Shown piece after piece: positions 41,499-50,730 of a stretch of 64,000 nucleotides of DNA (positions are counted from its first letter, which is position 1; each line of letters opens with the position of its first letter). The notes beneath the pieces were generated by a model. The model saw only the letters and a list, made by a program, of their open reading frames with translations, had not been told where the DNA came from and did no database searches. The DNA lies in the NCBI GenBank assembly GCA_002336245.1, contig DDDG01000016.1, forward strand, positions 34,743 through 98,742, read 5' to 3'. This stretch comes from Flavobacteriales bacterium UBA1986. GTDB taxonomy: Bacteria; Bacteroidota; Bacteroidia; Flavobacteriales_G; Salibacteraceae. The position numbers and the translations under genes are program-made.

Positions 41499-43826
41499 GT
41501 GTCCATGCGCAGCACTGCCCTACTTCAGCGCTTAATTGCCCTCGCGGGAGCCTTTGTGATTCCAGTTTTCTATTACTGGCCTCTCTTTATAGCGCCTGGA
41601 AGTTTTCTCTTTTCCACCTCTGGAGACGGGCTTAAAAACTACTTCTCCTTCCTTTACCAAGAACGTTGGGGCGATTCGTTCGTTCATTTCCATGGAATGA
41701 ACTATCCCTTCGGAGAGCTCCACCTCTTCACCGACGGGCAACCTGCCATGCTTCAATTGTACCGATGGCTTCAAATGATATTCCCAGAGCTCGACCCGAT
41801 TGCTTTCATGAACGGAACCATGCTTTGGTCGATTCCCATCTCCTACTTCTTCCTCTTTCTAATCTTTCGGAAGTTTAAGCTCGACATTTTGGTTGCTGCG
41901 CTGGGTGCTCTTTGCCTCACCTTTTTAGCTCCTCAAGTTTTCCGATTCAATGGGCATTTTGGCCTGGCCTATTTCTGTGCGATTCCAATGATTTGGTATT
42001 TCATTTTGCAAATGCGCTCGAAGCTCAAATGGCTGTGGGCACTATTCAGCCTAGTCAGCATCCTCTTCTTCTTTTTTGTTCACCCCTACTTGGGTTTAAT
42101 CCTATCCATCTTCGTTTTGTTCGAAGGAATGGCCTATGCACTCTTTCAAAAGAAAGGCCGCGTGAGATCGCTTATTCTTGCCGGATTGGTTTCCTTGACT
42201 CCAGTCGTACTGTTTTTCTTGTTCACCTCTTCCTTCGACCATCACCCCAACCGAACACCAGATCCTTACGGGATTTTCACCTACCACGCCAAACCCAATA
42301 CCGTATTTCTGCCCAACCATGCGCCACTAAAACCTTTGGTTGAAAAGGCCGTCACCATTGTAAATCAGACATGGGAAGGCTGGGCTTACATCGGCTTGGG
42401 CGGGCTGATTTTTTGTGTGTTCGGTCTCATTCGCATCTTTCGACGGATGCGAAAAAAACGGACTTGGAAACCTCTAAATCCCAGTTTACCAAAAAATCTT
42501 CGCTCTGCTTTTTGGGCCAGCGTAGTGCTTCTTCTTTTTTCGATGGCCATTCCACTCGAATGGGGTTTAGATTTCATGCTGGACTTATTGCCTCCATTGA
42601 AACAGTTTAGATCCTTGGGCCGCTTTGCATGGATCTTCTATTATGTGATTGGCGTGTATGCCTTCTATATCCTAAGTCTGATCTGGCGTTTACTAATCAT
42701 ACGAAACAAGTCCATCTTAGCATACTCTCTCCTCATTGCCTTCGGAGTTCTCTACTTCTGGGAAGGTTCCGTGTATCACAGAGAACAAGGTGTGGCGATG
42801 AACAATGACGTGGCACTTTTAGACAGTTATGACTTCAAGGAAATTGATGCCGCCGATTATCAGGCCGTGATTCCAATGCCCTTTTTTCATCATGGTTCAG
42901 AAAATTTTGAGTTGGCTGGAAGCGATGCCAGCAGGAAGCTCGCCTTTCTCTTTTCCATGAAAACTTCCATCCCCATTCTAGGCGGATCGATGGCGCGCAC
43001 TTCGGTTCCAGAAAGCAAAAAGATTATCCAACTCTATGGGCCCAACCATTTTCCAAAAGAGATTAAAAAAGACCTATCCGACTCCCGCCCTTTCCTATTG
43101 TTGTTCAGTCTAGAGAGTTTGCCCAAAGAAGAAATGCCTTGGATTCAAAAATCTTCCTTGATCGCAAAAACGGACGACTATGAATTGAGAGAAATTAGGA
43201 CTTCGAGCTTTTTGAAAGAAGAAAAAACTCCCTTTGCAGCCGACTCCTCCTTTGTAAAATGGAAGGATAAAAAAGTCTTTGCTAACGGTCCATTTTACTT
43301 CTTTGATTACGATACACTCAAGTCAGAACAGAGTCAATTCGGGGCAAGCGCCTTTTCTGGAAAAATTAAAAATTATGTAAGACCGATTGTTTTGAAGAGA
43401 GCTGAGTTCGAAGGTTGGAAAGACATCCGTTTCAGCATGTGGATGTTCAATGCTGGCTTTAGCAGAACTCAGCAAGAAGTCTTAGCAGAAGGAATTGACG
43501 CCGAAGGAGGTACGCAGCGAATTGCAGGAGGGAGCGTAATGAGGTCAAGAAACATTTGGGGCGATTGGTCTTTTGTGGAAATCGAAGGCGAAATCAAGCC
43601 CGAATACGAAGAAGTTCGCTTAGTTACAAAGGGAAGTCGATGGAGCCGATTGAATTATTATTTAGACAATCTTCTTGTGAGGCCTACCAATGTGTCTGTG
43701 CAAATGCAAGGATTTGAAACAGAGGATGGCGATGAAATTGGCATGAAAGACGGCTACTTTTTTCAGATGAAAAATGTGGCCTGGCCTATCCCAGATTCAT
43801 CTCTGGTATCTCCCCTTCCACAATAA
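41499..43826 (+). CDS. Large polytopic membrane protein, GT-C glycosyltransferase-like
   Basis: The 775-residue protein has about 11 membrane helices in residues 10-430 and a large soluble C-terminal domain (about 430-770), the layout of GT-C type glycosyltransferases. The first loop has STSGDGLKNYFSF with an Asp in the place where the catalytic acid of that fold lies, and the exposed segment YPFGELHLFTDGQP. It could transfer sugar from polyprenyl-phosphate donors made by the preceding GT2. I cannot name the family. The start is GTG 41499 or ATG 41505. Its last 41 bases overlap the convergent scoB gene. Confidence 0.75.
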   Translation: MSMRSTALLQRLIALAGAFVIPVFYYWPLFIAPGSFLFSTSGDGLKNYFSFLYQERWGDSFVHFHGMNYPFGELHLFTDGQPAMLQLYRWLQMIFPELDPIAFMNGTMLWSIPISYFFLFLIFRKFKLDILVAALGALCLTFLAPQVFRFNGHFGLAYFCAIPMIWYFILQMRSKLKWLWALFSLVSILFFFFVHPYLGLILSIFVLFEGMAYALFQKKGRVRSLILAGLVSLTPVVLFFLFTSSFDHHPNRTPDPYGIFTYHAKPNTVFLPNHAPLKPLVEKAVTIVNQTWEGWAYIGLGGLIFCVFGLIRIFRRMRKKRTWKPLNPSLPKNLRSAFWASVVLLLFSMAIPLEWGLDFMLDLLPPLKQFRSLGRFAWIFYYVIGVYAFYILSLIWRLLIIRNKSILAYSLLIAFGVLYFWEGSVYHREQGVAMNNDVALLDSYDFKEIDAADYQAVIPMPFFHHGSENFELAGSDASRKLAFLFSMKTSIPILGGSMARTSVPESKKIIQLYGPNHFPKEIKKDLSDSRPFLLLFSLESLPKEEMPWIQKSSLIAKTDDYELREIRTSSFLKEEKTPFAADSSFVKWKDKKVFANGPFYFFDYDTLKSEQSQFGASAFSGKIKNYVRPIVLKRAEFEGWKDIRFSMWMFNAGFSRTQQEVLAEGIDAEGGTQRIAGGSVMRSRNIWGDWSFVEIEGEIKPEYEEVRLVTKGSRWSRLNYYLDNLLVRPTNVSVQMQGFETEDGDEIGMKDGYFFQMKNVAWPIPDSSLVSPLPQ

Positions 43827-44445
43827 GTTTTCCGGCGGTTGCCGCAACAATTTCCTCCACGCTCACACCCGGTGCTCGTTCAAGTAATTTGAAACCTCCT
43901 TCAGGAAGAATGTCGAGAACGGCCATATTGGTGACCACCTTTTTCACGCAGTTTACTCCCGTGAGAGGCAAGCTGCATTTTGGCAAAACTTTGCTTTCTC
44001 CAGCTCTATTGGTGTGCATCATCGCAACAATGATGTTGTCAGCAGAAGCCACAAGATCCATCGCTCCACCCATTCCTTTCACCATCTTACCAGGAATTTT
44101 CCAGTTGGCGATGTCGCCAGTTTCGGAAACTTCCATGGCTCCTAGAATGGTGAGCTGCACGTGCTGACCTCGAATCATGGCGAATGAAGTCGCTGAGTCG
44201 AAGAGCACTGCTCCTTTTTCGAGGGTTACGGTTTGCTTTCCAGCATTGATCATATCGGCATCCTCTTCTCCTTCGAAAGGAAATGGGCCCATTCCTAAAA
44301 TTCCATTCTCAGATTGAAATTCAACATCGATGCCTTCAGGAATGAAGTTGGCAACCAATGTTGGAATGCCAATACCCAAGTTCACATACTGTCCGTGCTC
44401 AACTTCTTGAGCAATTCTTTGAGCGATTCCGTTCTTATCTAACAT
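43786..44445 (-). CDS. scoB: Succinyl-CoA:3-ketoacid CoA transferase subunit B
   Basis: Subunit B of the CoA transferase that moves CoA between succinyl-CoA and acetoacetate (ketone body and fatty acid metabolism), working as a heterodimer with ScoA. The active-site glutamate is in the SENGILGMG motif (S-E-N-G). The block NIIVAMMHTNRAGESK and the end KLIVEGEIPEM are typical. It is 219 residues. It lies 20 bases downstream of scoA. The C-terminal 13 codons overlap the end of the convergent membrane protein gene. Confidence 0.95.
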   Translation of the reverse strand: MLDKNGIAQRIAQEVEHGQYVNLGIGIPTLVANFIPEGIDVEFQSENGILGMGPFPFEGEEDADMINAGKQTVTLEKGAVLFDSATSFAMIRGQHVQLTILGAMEVSETGDIANWKIPGKMVKGMGGAMDLVASADNIIVAMMHTNRAGESKVLPKCSLPLTGVNCVKKVVTNMAVLDILPEGGFKLLERAPGVSVEEIVAATAGKLIVEGEIPEMNLG

Positions 44446-44465
44446 GCCTTCGCAATAATGGGTTC

Positions 44466-45170
44466 CTAATTTTTTGATCTTACTGTACGCTGCTCAATTC
44501 TCTTTTCGAAGGAAGCACCTTGGAAAATTCGCTGAACAAAAATTCCTGGGGTGTGAACGAAATTTGGATCCAGCTCTCCCAGTGGCACGAGTTCTTCAAC
44601 CTCAGCAACGGTGATTTTCCCAGCCATGGCCATGGGCGGATTGAAGTTTCGCGCTGTTCCTTTAAAGACAAGGTTTCCAGAAGAATCGCCTTTCCATGCT
44701 TTCACGAAAGCAAAATCAGCGGTAAGCGCTGCTTCAAGAATGTGCGGCTTTCCATTAAACATCCGCACTTCCTTTCCCTCACCTACCTCAGTTCCATAAC
44801 CTGCAGGCGTGAAGAAAGCAGGTATTCCTGCGCCGCCAGCAAGGCAGCGTTCAGCCAATGATCCTTGTGGAATCAAATCCACCTCAAGTTCTCCGCTGAG
44901 CATTTGACGCTCAAACTCATCGTTCTCTCCTACATAGGAAGAGATCATTTTTTTTATCTGTCGAGTTTGCAGAAGCAAGCCCAAACCGAAATCATCGACC
45001 CCAGCATTGTTGGAAATGCAGGTGAGATTCTTGATTCCTCGCTTTCTCAATTCGGCGATGCAGTTTTCAGGAATTCCACACAAGCCAAATCCGCCAAGCA
45101 TGAAAGTCATATCGTCGTGAACTCCCTCAAGTGCTTCTTCCACACCCGAGACTAGTTTATTCATTGCCAT
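44466..45170 (-). CDS. scoA: Succinyl-CoA:3-ketoacid CoA transferase subunit A
   Basis: Subunit A (234 residues) of the same CoA transferase. The conserved CoA-binding opening is MLGGFGLCGIPENCI (residues 24-38), with GAGIPAFFTPAGYGT further on. It is transcribed with scoB. No defect is seen. The start is the second methionine (MNKLVSGVEEALEG) or the first (MAMNK). Confidence 0.95.
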   Translation of the reverse strand: MAMNKLVSGVEEALEGVHDDMTFMLGGFGLCGIPENCIAELRKRGIKNLTCISNNAGVDDFGLGLLLQTRQIKKMISSYVGENDEFERQMLSGELEVDLIPQGSLAERCLAGGAGIPAFFTPAGYGTEVGEGKEVRMFNGKPHILEAALTADFAFVKAWKGDSSGNLVFKGTARNFNPPMAMAGKITVAEVEELVPLGELDPNFVHTPGIFVQRIFQGASFEKRIEQRTVRSKN

Positions 45171-45172
45171 AA

Positions 45173-47599
45173 CTATTGATTGAATTCGTCGTCTCGAAAG
45201 TTAGAAATTGTTTCAGTGTATTTGGAGCAATCCAATTCAACACCCAACTGTCCCTCTGGAGCTTCAAAGTCTTCCTTAGAGATTTTCAAACTTTCATCTT
45301 TATAAACGTCCTTCATATAATAAGCCCAAACGGGCAAAGCCATGTTTGCTCCCTGCCCATAATAGGTAGTTCTAAAATGCACACCGCGGTCTTCAGCGCC
45401 AACCCAAACTCCAGTAACTAGGTCGGGTGTAATTCCAATGAACCAACCGTCAGAGTTGTTCTGAGTCGTTCCAGTTTTTCCAGCAACGGGTGTATAAATT
45501 CCTTGGTATGGACGTTCGTCGCTCATTTGACTTCGAAGTCGCATTCCTGAACCGGTTTTTTTGCCTTCAGGGCCACCTCTTACAGCATCTACCACTCCTT
45601 TAAGCATGTCAATCATGGTGTAAGCTAGTTGTTCCGACATAGCTTCACGTGTTTCCGGAACGATTTCAAGAATCACGTTTCCATCCTTGTCTTCAATCCT
45701 AGAAATGAAAATTGGTTCTGTCCAAACTCCTTTATTCGCGAAGGTGGAATAGGCACCAACCATTTCGTAGACCGAGACGTCGGCAATTCCCAAACACAAT
45801 GCGGGAACCGGTGCTATCTTGCTTTCAATGCCCAATCGCTTCGCAAAGTTGATGACTGCTTGTGGGCTAAACTGTTTGAATAACCAGGCAGTGATGGTAT
45901 TCATAGAATTTGCCAAGCCATACTTGAGGGTCACATCGTAGCCGTATTCTCCATCGGAATTTTGAGGCGTCCAATCTTTTAAAAGTCCATATTCTCCCTT
46001 ATAAAACGTGTACTTAATGTTTGGCACTTTCTTGCAAGGAGACATTCCCTCTTGCATGGCAAGTCCATAAACAAAAGGTTTAAAGGTTGAACCTACTTGA
46101 CGTTTTCCCTGCTGAACATGATCGTAGGCAAAGTGCTTGTAGTCGATGCCGCCAACCCAAGCTTTTATGAATCCTGTATGCGGGTCCATGCTCATCATTC
46201 CAGTTTGCAGAATGCTCTTTTGATATTTGATAAAATCCACAAAAGACAAAACCGTATCGATGTCGCCGGCCCAACTGAAGACCGTCATCTTCTCTGGCTT
46301 GTAGAATTGTGGCAAGATGCTGTCGGGTTCCGGAACAAGTTCTTCGTGGTGACAGTCGGATGCTCGGCACACGAACAAACTGCTGTCATTTCGTTCAATT
46401 TGACTCACAAAATCTCCTCGACGACCGCAATTCGCGCATTCTTTACCTGTAAGCACAGCGTATTTAGATGTCCGGCGAATGGCCGATTGAATGATGCTTT
46501 CGACCTCATGATCCCGCATGGTGTTGTGGAAAGGTGGGTTTTTGTTCCGCTTGATGTCTCTCCAAAAATCTTTTTGCAGGTTTTTTAAATGCGTGCTCAC
46601 CGCCTTCTCTGCATATCGCTGAAGCCGACTGTCGATGGTGGTGTAGACCTTCAAACCATCTCGATAGATATCGTAACCAGAGCCATCTGGCTTTCTCAAA
46701 ATGTACTGGTCGGTATTTGGATCCTTTTCGTTGAACATCTTCCCCAATTGACGACGCATAATTTCCCGGAAGTGAGGAGCCATTCCCTCCGCATGACCAA
46801 CAGATTGAAATTTAAGATCGATGGGCTGTGCACGCAGTGAATCACAAACTTCCTCCGAAATTTGTTCGTTTCGCAGCATTTGACCCAAGACCACATTGCG
46901 TCGCATGAGGGCGTTTTCAGGCTTCCTCAATGGGTCGTATAATACGGGGTTTTTCGCCATTCCAACCAGTGTGGCCGATTCAAGAATACTCAAGCTATCG
47001 GCTGTTGTATTGAAGTAAATCTGAGAGGCTGATTTGATGCCGACTGCAGTATGGATGAAGTCGAAGCGATTCAGATACATCGCGATGATTTCCTGCTTTG
47101 TATAGTGGCGTTCAAGCCGCACCGCAATTACCCATTCCTTGAATTTTTGCAGGACTCTCTGAAGCTTTCCCTGAGGGCGATCGTGGAAGAGCATCTTGGC
47201 CAATTGTTGAGTGATGGTACTTCCTCCTCCCTTGCTGGTAGTTCCCATGAGAACACCAGCGATAACCCTTGGCAAGGCCCAAAAGTCAATTCCTGTGTGT
47301 CCGTAGTAACGTTCATCTTCGGTAGAGACCAATGCGATGCTCACCCACGGGCTTATGTCTTCGTAGTTGATGCTCGAGCGGTTCTCTCGGTAGTACTTTC
47401 CAAGAAGTTGTTGGTCGGCAGTGTACACTTCACTCGCCAAATTGCTCACCGGACTCGCAAGTTCTTCAAAAGTGGGTAGCGGTCCAAATACATCGCTGGA
47501 TACAAGAAGGAAAAGCCCAGTAATTCCTACGATGGGGCTCAAAAGAAAAACCCAAAGCCACAGCAGTCGTTTAAACAATGAAGGTTCCTTCTTCTCCAT
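45173..47599 (-). CDS. Class A penicillin-binding protein (PBP1A-type) with extra Cys4 insert
   Basis: Bifunctional peptidoglycan synthase, 808 residues. One N-terminal membrane helix (about 14-34), a GT51 glycosyltransferase domain (~65-240, with STEDERYYGHTGID and GGSTITQQLAK) and a transpeptidase domain (from ~440) with S504-x-x-K507 in VGSTFKPF, SMN in ANSMNTITAW and KTGTTQ. Between them, residues 388-416 carry CxxC-x19-CxxxxC (ECANCGRRG...FVCRASDCHH), which looks like a zinc ribbon or two disulfides; I do not know this in standard PBP1A. The gene ends 2 bases before scoA starts, so it is transcribed together with it. Confidence 0.93.
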   Translation of the reverse strand: MEKKEPSLFKRLLWLWVFLLSPIVGITGLFLLVSSDVFGPLPTFEELASPVSNLASEVYTADQQLLGKYYRENRSSINYEDISPWVSIALVSTEDERYYGHTGIDFWALPRVIAGVLMGTTSKGGGSTITQQLAKMLFHDRPQGKLQRVLQKFKEWVIAVRLERHYTKQEIIAMYLNRFDFIHTAVGIKSASQIYFNTTADSLSILESATLVGMAKNPVLYDPLRKPENALMRRNVVLGQMLRNEQISEEVCDSLRAQPIDLKFQSVGHAEGMAPHFREIMRRQLGKMFNEKDPNTDQYILRKPDGSGYDIYRDGLKVYTTIDSRLQRYAEKAVSTHLKNLQKDFWRDIKRNKNPPFHNTMRDHEVESIIQSAIRRTSKYAVLTGKECANCGRRGDFVSQIERNDSSLFVCRASDCHHEELVPEPDSILPQFYKPEKMTVFSWAGDIDTVLSFVDFIKYQKSILQTGMMSMDPHTGFIKAWVGGIDYKHFAYDHVQQGKRQVGSTFKPFVYGLAMQEGMSPCKKVPNIKYTFYKGEYGLLKDWTPQNSDGEYGYDVTLKYGLANSMNTITAWLFKQFSPQAVINFAKRLGIESKIAPVPALCLGIADVSVYEMVGAYSTFANKGVWTEPIFISRIEDKDGNVILEIVPETREAMSEQLAYTMIDMLKGVVDAVRGGPEGKKTGSGMRLRSQMSDERPYQGIYTPVAGKTGTTQNNSDGWFIGITPDLVTGVWVGAEDRGVHFRTTYYGQGANMALPVWAYYMKDVYKDESLKISKEDFEAPEGQLGVELDCSKYTETISNFRDDEFNQ

Positions 47600-47608
47600 G
47601 CCGCTAAT

Positions 47609-49189
47609 TTAATGGATTGAAGAAGCTTGGCCTTCAGAGCCTTTTTCTTTTTCCAAGATTATAATGTCATTAACTTCATAAACCGGCACAAAGGGGCAAG
47701 CATCCGAATAAAGCCATCGATGAAAAGTTGCATATTCTTGAGCCTGATCCTTTCCACTTATTTCAAAGTCTAAATCTCTAAATCTCGTGCCTTCCTTTTT
47801 CCAGGAACGAGCTCCACTCAACTTCTTATTTATCACCAATATATCGGGGTCGAAGTTGATTACATCTTGAGGCAACATCCCGAACACATGCCATGAATTT
47901 GGGAACTTGTCTTTGGGAACGTAGCTGTAGTAATCTGAAATGATGCGAACATCTGGTGGGTATTCTTTCGCTAGCCACAAGCCCGCCTGTATTCTTGAAT
48001 TCGATTCGGGGTTCTGACGAAATTCCATTGCTCTCATGGCAGTCAAAGACATAAAAATCAATCCGATCATTGCATAGATGAACGTCAATCTTCTTGGAAA
48101 CGCTTGAAGGACAGCCTGCTTAATTTCTAAAAAATGAAAAGAAGCGAAAATCAGGAGTGGAAAAAGGTGAAACATATACCTCGGTCGACGCATCTGAAAA
48201 GCAATCATAAGGTAGACGAAACCAGTAACAAAGACCGCAAGCATTAACCAGGGAAGCAAGTCCCTTTCCAGAAAACCTTTCGACTTCCAATGAAAAAATG
48301 CAAGCAGCAAACCCGCGATCAAAAGCGAACTCAATATGTAGCTCGTCTGCGTTTGAATGACGGAAAACCAAAGCAGGGGATTGGAAGATTCTGTTTGATG
48401 ATTTCCGCGACGCACAAAAGTCGTCTGCTCATTTAAATCTGCTTGAACAGCTTCGAGGTTTGAAAAAAAGCTTGGATTGAAAACAAACCACGCGAGAAAG
48501 AATACTGCCAGAATCCCAAAGGTTCCGAAGAGCAATTTCTGACTGCTCAATTTACCAGCTCGGAACCAAAAGAACAAGGCCAAATAGGACAGCGGAAGAA
48601 GAAAAATTCCGGAATACTTGGTTCCAAAAGCAAGACCTAAGAAAAGTGCTGAGAGCAAGATCCCTTTCAGGTTCGACCAGCGCGTTAGAGCATAAATTCC
48701 GGCAAGAGTAAATGCTTGCTGTAAGGTGTCGGGATGCACGAACTGAGCGTATTCATAAAACTTGGGCATAAAACAAATGGCGGCCGCGGCAAGCAAACTC
48801 ATTCTATTAGACCACTTCAAGTTTTTTCCAATTCCAAAAGAAAGTAGAAAGCAAAGAAACCAGGAGAACAAGGAAACAAAGCGAAGGCATACCGCCAAAA
48901 AACCCTCATTAGTAGTTTCAAAACCAACAATCCCCAGAGCCTTCACCATAAGATGAGTTAGGCTGAAGTAACTGTAACCGTAATAGTAAAAACCTCGAGG
49001 GTCGAAATCCTTATTCTGGACATTCTGAAGCAATTGCCAAGTCCCAGAACCTTCGTCTAAATTGAAGGTTTGAAGCATTTCAATATCCTCAGCACCAGAA
49101 TCCAAGGTGTTTATTGCGCCCGACAGTAGACTCACCAGAAGAATGATAACTCCGCTTATGAAAAGAAACTCAAACCAAGATTTTTTCAT
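47609..49189 (-). CDS. GT39-like polytopic membrane glycosyltransferase
   Basis: The 526-residue protein has about 11-12 membrane helices in the first ~400 residues. The first periplasmic loop carries the acidic pair in LDSGAEDIEML, and the next blocks AQFVHPDTLQQAF and GTKYSGIFLLPL are typical of ArnT/PMT-type (PMT_2) transferases, which add sugars from polyprenyl-phosphate donors to lipids or proteins. A soluble C-terminal domain (about 400-526) is present. It overlaps gldH by 4 bases and is read after it. Confidence 0.85.
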   Translation of the reverse strand: MKKSWFEFLFISGVIILLVSLLSGAINTLDSGAEDIEMLQTFNLDEGSGTWQLLQNVQNKDFDPRGFYYYGYSYFSLTHLMVKALGIVGFETTNEGFLAVCLRFVSLFSWFLCFLLSFGIGKNLKWSNRMSLLAAAAICFMPKFYEYAQFVHPDTLQQAFTLAGIYALTRWSNLKGILLSALFLGLAFGTKYSGIFLLPLSYLALFFWFRAGKLSSQKLLFGTFGILAVFFLAWFVFNPSFFSNLEAVQADLNEQTTFVRRGNHQTESSNPLLWFSVIQTQTSYILSSLLIAGLLLAFFHWKSKGFLERDLLPWLMLAVFVTGFVYLMIAFQMRRPRYMFHLFPLLIFASFHFLEIKQAVLQAFPRRLTFIYAMIGLIFMSLTAMRAMEFRQNPESNSRIQAGLWLAKEYPPDVRIISDYYSYVPKDKFPNSWHVFGMLPQDVINFDPDILVINKKLSGARSWKKEGTRFRDLDFEISGKDQAQEYATFHRWLYSDACPFVPVYEVNDIIILEKEKGSEGQASSIH

Positions 49190-49653
49190 TTCCCGCTGCG
49201 TTCAACGCGAAGGCCTACGTCGTGAATTCCTTCCAACTTCTCTTTGCGCATTCCCTGCTCAAACTCGAAGTGAAACGAACCGCTTTCTGGAAAGCGAAAT
49301 TTATATCGGTACATAACCTCCAGCTCTTTGATGTCGCCGAGCCCTTTTCCATTCCATCGCCCTTGTGGATTTGCCAACGGAATGTTGAGTGTATCTCTGT
49401 TCAAGGATCCGTCTGGGGCTTGACGTGAAACAAAGACGAATAAATTTTGAAACGGATAAGTCCCCGAATTTCTAAGCAAGAAAATGAGATTGTAGTCTTG
49501 CAAGTGATCATCGATTTGTACATCAAAACTCTTCAAATCTTCTTGACTCCAAACCGAGGCGTCGACCGCTTCAAATTGCTCAAAAATACGACGCGAATCG
49601 CACGACGATAACAATACAACACTCAGTATAAGTATCTTATATATTCTTTTCAA
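49186..49653 (-). CDS. gldH: Gliding motility lipoprotein GldH
   Basis: Outer-membrane-facing lipoprotein needed for gliding and T9SS function in Flavobacterium. The likely start is the TTG at 49653 (K-R-I-Y-K-I-L...), which opens a signal peptide with lipobox LLSSC (Cys18); TTG 49662 is the alternative. The mature part holds the GldH blocks YNLIFLLRNSGTYPFQNLFVF and NPQGRWNGKGLGDIKELEV. Its start lies inside the last codons of ricT, so the two are coupled, the same order seen in other Flavobacteriia. Confidence 0.88.
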   Translation of the reverse strand: MKRIYKILILSVVLLSSCDSRRIFEQFEAVDASVWSQEDLKSFDVQIDDHLQDYNLIFLLRNSGTYPFQNLFVFVSRQAPDGSLNRDTLNIPLANPQGRWNGKGLGDIKELEVMYRYKFRFPESGSFHFEFEQGMRKEKLEGIHDVGLRVERSGK

Positions 49654-50692
49654 CCCCTTCAAGTTCCGTTTCTTTCTGTTTGACTTCCTCTTGACTGAAG
49701 GCGAAAGTCTCGATGGATTCGATCTCCTTTCCTGCTGCAATCAATTCTTGAATTTCATTCAGCTCATCCAAAGTCAACGGGATGGAGCCAATGTTGATGG
49801 ATTCGTAAGCAAACCAAACAAGGCGCTTGAAGATGTCCATCTTAATGACTCTCGCTTTTCCCTTTTTGGTCTCAAGCACCATTCGCTCATTCGGAAATTC
49901 TTTCAAAGCATCCAAATAACCGTCGAGCTCGAAGTTCAAACAGCACTTCAGCTTACCACATTGTCCTGCCAACTTGGTCGGGTTCATGGCCAATTGTTGG
50001 CTGCGTGCAGCCGTAGTACTTACTGTTCGAAAATCCGTTAACCAAGTACTGCAGCACAATTCCCTACCGCAAGATCCAAGTCCACCGGCACGACCCGCCT
50101 CTTGGCGAGCGCCTATTTGTTTCATTTCGATGCGGATCTTGAATTGGGCAGCAAATGCTCGAATCAAATCGCGGAAATCAACTCTACCTTCGGAGATGTA
50201 ATAGTAGATGGCTTTTGTGTTGTCGCCTTGGAACTCAACATCTGAGATCTTCATGTCGAGATTCATTTCCCGCGCCGTTTTACGCGCAAACACAATGGCC
50301 TCCTTCTCTCTCTTAATCGCAGTTTGCCAAAGGTCCAAATCTTTTTGATTCGCCTTACCCAACACCGACAATACTTCGTGCCTCTGTTCCTTTTCCTTTC
50401 TCTCGTGCTTCCTTGCAGCCATGAGACCGGTAAGGCTGATCATGCCGAGGTCGTATCCAAATTTTGACTCCACTACTACCATGTCTCCACTGTGCAGACG
50501 AATCTTGCTGTCATTACGAAAGAAGGCTTTGCGTGTTTTCTTGAATTTAACCTCTACAAATTCTGAGTGCAAGGAGGCAGACATGGGAATATCGGCCAAC
50601 CAATCGCTGGAAGACAAGCTTCCGCAGTTGCACCGCTCTGAAGCGGATTTGCCCGAACTTGGTTTTGATAATGCACAGCCTTTACAAGACAT
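49637..50692 (-). CDS. ricT: RicT/PSP1 domain protein (YaaT family)
   Basis: The 351-residue cytoplasmic protein has the PSP1 domain with the cysteine cluster GLGSCGRELCCSTW and QCGKLKCCLNF; in Bacillus the RicAFT complex built with it carries Fe-S clusters and steers RNase Y. In Bacteroidota the gene is nearly always next to holB and gldH, as here. The N-terminus has extra cysteines (SCKGCALS, RCNCG). It is in an operon with holB upstream and gldH downstream. Confidence 0.92.
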   Translation of the reverse strand: MSCKGCALSKPSSGKSASERCNCGSLSSSDWLADIPMSASLHSEFVEVKFKKTRKAFFRNDSKIRLHSGDMVVVESKFGYDLGMISLTGLMAARKHERKEKEQRHEVLSVLGKANQKDLDLWQTAIKREKEAIVFARKTAREMNLDMKISDVEFQGDNTKAIYYYISEGRVDFRDLIRAFAAQFKIRIEMKQIGARQEAGRAGGLGSCGRELCCSTWLTDFRTVSTTAARSQQLAMNPTKLAGQCGKLKCCLNFELDGYLDALKEFPNERMVLETKKGKARVIKMDIFKRLVWFAYESINIGSIPLTLDELNEIQELIAAGKEIESIETFAFSQEEVKQKETELEGVEKNI

Positions 50693-50730
50693 TCCTTTGT
50701 TCTTAGTGCTAATTTACTCGAGTATAAGCA

